64,000 nt of DNA from Methylosinus sp. Sm6. Lineage in GTDB: Bacteria > Pseudomonadota > Alphaproteobacteria > Rhizobiales > Beijerinckiaceae. The position numbers and the translations under genes were made by a program. A model generated the notes under the pieces. The model was given only the letters and a program-made list of their open reading frames with translations. It did not search any database and was not told where the DNA came from. Below, piece by piece: positions 61,364 through 64,000 of this stretch (position 1 is the first letter of the stretch; each line of letters opens with the position of its first letter). The DNA lies in contig NZ_JAINDZ010000010.1 in assembly GCF_019802345.1 (NCBI RefSeq), positions 62,001-126,000 on the forward strand. Direction: 5' to 3'.

Positions 61364-63046
61364 ATGACGTTCGTCCCTGCCCGCGCCAAGCCGCGCCTGC
61401 TCGTCGCGACCGACGACGCCTCCGCCGGCGGCACGGCGCAGGTCGCCTATCAGATCGCCGCCGCCCTCGTCGGCGACTTCGATGTCCGCCTCGCCGGCCG
61501 GCGCAATGCAGTGAACGCCCACGCGCTCGACGCGCTCACGCGGCAGGGAGTGGCCTTCGTCGCTTATGACATCGATGAGGGCGCGCCCTGGCGCAATCCT
61601 TTGAAGAGCCTCTATTCGATCGATCAGGCGATCGATCTCTTGGAGGCGAGCGATCCCGATCTGCTGCTCACTTTCGACTCCGCCGAGTTGTTCTCCTTCG
61701 CCGCGCTCAAATCGACGGCGAAACAGTGCGGGATTCCTTTTGTCGCCGTCATCAACATATTACTGGAGAATGTCGAAGCTCGCTTCGGGTTCGGCTATGG
61801 CGCTCTCGTCGAGGCGCTGGCGAAAGCGGAGGCGATCGTCTTCGCCTGCGAGGCGCATCGGAGGCGCTTCGACACGGTTCTCCCCGATCATCCGGCGCCG
61901 CAGCGCGTCATTCTCAATTGCCGTCCGGAGCGTTTCTTCACGCCGCGCGATCGGCGGGCGCGCGAACGGCTGCGGCGGGAGCTCCAGCTGCCGGAGGACG
62001 CCTTCGTCTGCCTCACCACCGCGCGCATCGAGCCGCACAAAGGGCAGCATTTGATCGTCCGGGCGCTGGCGTCGCTGCAGCGGCGCGGTCTCGGCGCGGA
62101 TGTGCGCCTCGTCTTCGCCGGGGGAGCGTCGGAGCCGCATCTGCGCGAGCTCGAGCGGGAGATCGCGCGCGGCGCGCTCGAGGATCGCGTGCTGACGCTC
62201 GGTCCGCGCGCCGATGTCGTCGATCTGCTCGATGCGAGCGACCTCTTCATCCTTCCCTCGAAATCGGAGGCGACGTCGCTGTCGATCATCGAGGCGATGG
62301 CCAAAGGCGTGCCGGTCGCCGCCACGGCGGTCGACGGCATCCTCGAGCTGATCGACGAGGACTGCGCCATTCTGCTGCCGCTCGATCCGGATGCGGCCGT
62401 TGTCGCCATCGCCGCGGCGATCGAGCGCTCGAGCAAAGACGAGCGGCTGCGCATGCGCCTCGCCGAGGCGGCGCGCGAGCGGGCGAACGGGTTTCGTGTC
62501 GAGCGCGCGGCGGCGGGCTATGCATCGCTGCTGCGCGAAATTGTCGAGCGGCGGCGAGCGGAGACATCGGAGCGCCGCTATCGGCGATCGATCCTCCCGA
62601 CCGGCGGCGCGGTCGATTGCGCCAATCCGGCCGCCGCCTGGAACGTGCTGCAAGAGGGCTGGTCGATCAGCGAGGCGGAAGGCGTGTGGAGCAGCGGACC
62701 GTCGTCCACGCTGCTGCTGCGGACGAGCGCCCACAAAGGCGAGACGCTGCTGATCGAATTCGATATCTCCGCCTATGTGTCGCCGATCTGCTCCTGTCAG
62801 CAGAGCTATGTCTTCGCCGATGACGAGCCGGTCGCTTTCTGGCGCATTCTATCGCCCGGACGGCAAAAGCTCTCCGTCCGGGTCGAGGTCGTCGACGATT
62901 CGGGGCGCGTGCGGTTGCGCTTCGAGCACATGCGCGCGGTCAGGCCGGCGGCGTTCGGCGAATCGGCCGACCCGCGCGAGCTCGCGCTGTTCTTGCGGAC
63001 TGTCACGGTGCGCGCGGCGAGGGAGGAGGCCTCCCGCGTCGCCTGA
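61364..63046 (+). CDS. GT4 glycosyltransferase with C-terminal beta-rich domain (paralogue 2)
   Basis: A 560-residue protein with the same architecture as the one at 54437-56308. The GT-B core has VATDDASAGGTAQVAYQIAAAL, TTARIEPHKGQHLIVRALASL, VLTLGPRADVVDLLDASDLFILPSKSEATSLSIIEAMAKGVPVAATAVDGILE with the E-x7-E motif. The C-terminal domain (about 414-550) has AAWNVLQEGWSISEAEGVWSSGPSSTLLLR and GESADPRELALFLRTVTVRA. The domain looks like a beta sandwich of carbohydrate-binding type, which is an inference. The ATG at 61364 has GGAG eight bases upstream and is chosen over a TTG at 61358. It ends four bases before the convergent transglycosylase gene. Confidence 0.87.
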   Translation: MTFVPARAKPRLLVATDDASAGGTAQVAYQIAAALVGDFDVRLAGRRNAVNAHALDALTRQGVAFVAYDIDEGAPWRNPLKSLYSIDQAIDLLEASDPDLLLTFDSAELFSFAALKSTAKQCGIPFVAVINILLENVEARFGFGYGALVEALAKAEAIVFACEAHRRRFDTVLPDHPAPQRVILNCRPERFFTPRDRRARERLRRELQLPEDAFVCLTTARIEPHKGQHLIVRALASLQRRGLGADVRLVFAGGASEPHLRELEREIARGALEDRVLTLGPRADVVDLLDASDLFILPSKSEATSLSIIEAMAKGVPVAATAVDGILELIDEDCAILLPLDPDAAVVAIAAAIERSSKDERLRMRLAEAARERANGFRVERAAAGYASLLREIVERRRAETSERRYRRSILPTGGAVDCANPAAAWNVLQEGWSISEAEGVWSSGPSSTLLLRTSAHKGETLLIEFDISAYVSPICSCQQSYVFADDEPVAFWRILSPGRQKLSVRVEVVDDSGRVRLRFEHMRAVRPAAFGESADPRELALFLRTVTVRAAREEASRVA

Positions 63047-63049
63047 GCG

Positions 63050-64000
63050 TCAGCGGTCGCGCAGCGCCTCCAGCGTCCTGCGGCCGGCGCGGCCGTCCGC
63101 GCGCATGCCAGCGCGGCCCTGGAAGTCGGCGATGGCCTGAGTCGTCTTGGTCCCGATGACGCCGTCCGGCTCGCCGACCTCATAGCCGTGGCGGGCGAGC
63201 AGCGCCTGCACCTCGCGGCGCTCGGCGCGCGAGAGGCCGGGATCGTCGGTCGGCCAGGCGGACTGAACCCCGGAGCGCCCGCGCAGCCGGTCCGACAGGA
63301 TGGAGATGGCCAGAGCGTAGGATTCGGCGGCATTGTAGGAATAGATGGCGTCGAAATTCTGCGTCACGAGGAAGGCGGGACCGTCGCGGCCGGCCGGCAG
63401 CAGCAGCGCGGCCGCGCCCTCGCCGAGCGGCTGGCCGTCGAGCCGCCGCACGCCGCGACTCGCCCAGGCGGACATGGGCTGACGGGCCGTGCGTCCGGAA
63501 GGCCCGGAATAGCCCTCGGGAATGCGCACCTCGACGCCCCAGCGCAGGCCCGGCCGATAGCCGCTCTTGTGCAGATAATTGGCGGTGGAGCCGAGCGCGT
63601 CGGCCGCCGAGCTCGCAATATTGCGGCGCCCGTCGCCGTCGAGATCGACGGCGATGCGCAGGAAGGTCGAGGGCATGAACTGGGTGTGGCCGAAGGCGCC
63701 GGCCCAGGAGCCGTAGAACTCGTCCGGCGCGATGTCGCCGGCGTCGAGGATCTTCAGCGCGGCGATGAATTCGCCGCGGAAATAATCGTTGCGGCGGCGC
63801 GCCTCGCAGGCGAGCGTCGCCAGCGACTGCACCACGCTGCGCTTGCCGAAATTCTTGCCGAAATCGGACTCGACGCCCCAGACGGCGACCACCGTCGCCG
63901 CATCGACGCCATAGCGCTGCTCGGCCGTCTGCAACGCCGCGGCGTGGCGGCGCATCAGCGCGCGACCCTCATCGACGCGCTCGTCGTCGACGAGGCCGGC
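63050..64000 (-). CDS. Lytic murein transglycosylase, MltB family (5' end beyond the window)
   Basis: The visible part of about 316 residues includes the SLT core: AEQRYGVDAATVVAVWGVESDFGKNFGKRSVVQSLATLACEARR, with the catalytic Glu in WGVESDFG, then SWAGAFGHTQFMPSTFLRIAVDLDGDGRRNI. A C-terminal peptidoglycan-binding domain (about the last 65 residues, EVQALLARHGYEVGEPDGVIGTKTTQAIADFQ) is complete. The frame stays open to base 64000, so the N-terminus and signal peptide are missing from the window. It cleaves peptidoglycan glycan strands to anhydro-muropeptides in the periplasm. Confidence 0.95.
   Translation of the reverse strand, partial: AGLVDDERVDEGRALMRRHAAALQTAEQRYGVDAATVVAVWGVESDFGKNFGKRSVVQSLATLACEARRRNDYFRGEFIAALKILDAGDIAPDEFYGSWAGAFGHTQFMPSTFLRIAVDLDGDGRRNIASSAADALGSTANYLHKSGYRPGLRWGVEVRIPEGYSGPSGRTARQPMSAWASRGVRRLDGQPLGEGAAALLLPAGRDGPAFLVTQNFDAIYSYNAAESYALAISILSDRLRGRSGVQSAWPTDDPGLSRAERREVQALLARHGYEVGEPDGVIGTKTTQAIADFQGRAGMRADGRAGRRTLEALRDR

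Overview
The window is GC-rich, almost fully coding DNA from an alphaproteobacterium, most likely of the order Hyphomicrobiales (Rhizobiales). The evidence is an Irr-type Fur regulator, an osmoregulated periplasmic glucan gene pair, a group IV ornithine decarboxylase, a BcsS-like protein, GTTC-N7-GTTC type LexA sites, and the style of the intergenic palindromes. A methylotroph such as Methylocystis or Methylosinus is possible, but no diagnostic methane or methanol gene lies here, so the family is not established. No rRNA, tRNA, CRISPR array, prophage or intact insertion sequence was found. Most of the window is ordinary chromosome.

Layout. 1-7.3 kb: a VapBC toxin end, a small membrane protein, a GST, Der with its YfgM-like neighbour, a DUF350/Gly-rich/glutathionylspermidine-synthase-like operon, and Uma2 plus DUF983. 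7.3-13.9 kb: a GNAT, ornithine decarboxylase with a long leader, an OpgG/OpgD paralogue, DinB, and a Glu/Leu dehydrogenase. 14.1-18.8 kb: an orphan radical SAM protein followed by a 2-oxoacid dehydrogenase E1alpha-E1beta-E2 operon without E3. 19-25.5 kb: small envelope proteins, a 2-hydroxyacid dehydrogenase, Irr, an orphan PstS with a PHO-box-like site, and a CorC-type protein. 25.5-35.5 kb: a fused shikimate kinase/3-dehydroquinate synthase, Nudix and PhzF, two SnoaL-like proteins separated by a MITE-like palindrome, IlvC, an esterase, a Sel1 protein, a ThiE-like protein and a glycosyltransferase. 35.5-45.2 kb: a TonB-dependent receptor behind an AT-rich region, OpgG-OpgH, GlmU, and a GT21 glucosyltransferase. 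45.3-51.9 kb: a second-type GluRS, an SplB-like radical SAM protein with two LexA boxes upstream, a methyltransferase, CcdA, and an ECF sigma/small membrane protein/serine-less signal-peptidase operon. 52-54.4 kb: tryptophanase and an aromatic amino acid hydroxylase. 54.4-63 kb: a surface-glycan locus with three GT4 enzymes, a PIG-L deacetylase, a CelD/BcsL-like acetyltransferase and a BcsS-like outer-membrane protein. 63-64 kb: the 3' part of an MltB-type transglycosylase.

The points most worth a second look are these. The ECF operon encodes a signal-peptidase-like protein in which the nucleophile Ser is replaced by Gly. Two perfect LexA-type sites stand upstream of the SplB-like gene. Two paralogous glycosyltransferases in the glycan locus share a C-terminal all-beta-looking domain. 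The tryptophanase is distinguished from tyrosine phenol-lyase by three key residues and sits beside an aromatic hydroxylase. Two families of dispersed palindromic repeats lie at gene ends and starts.
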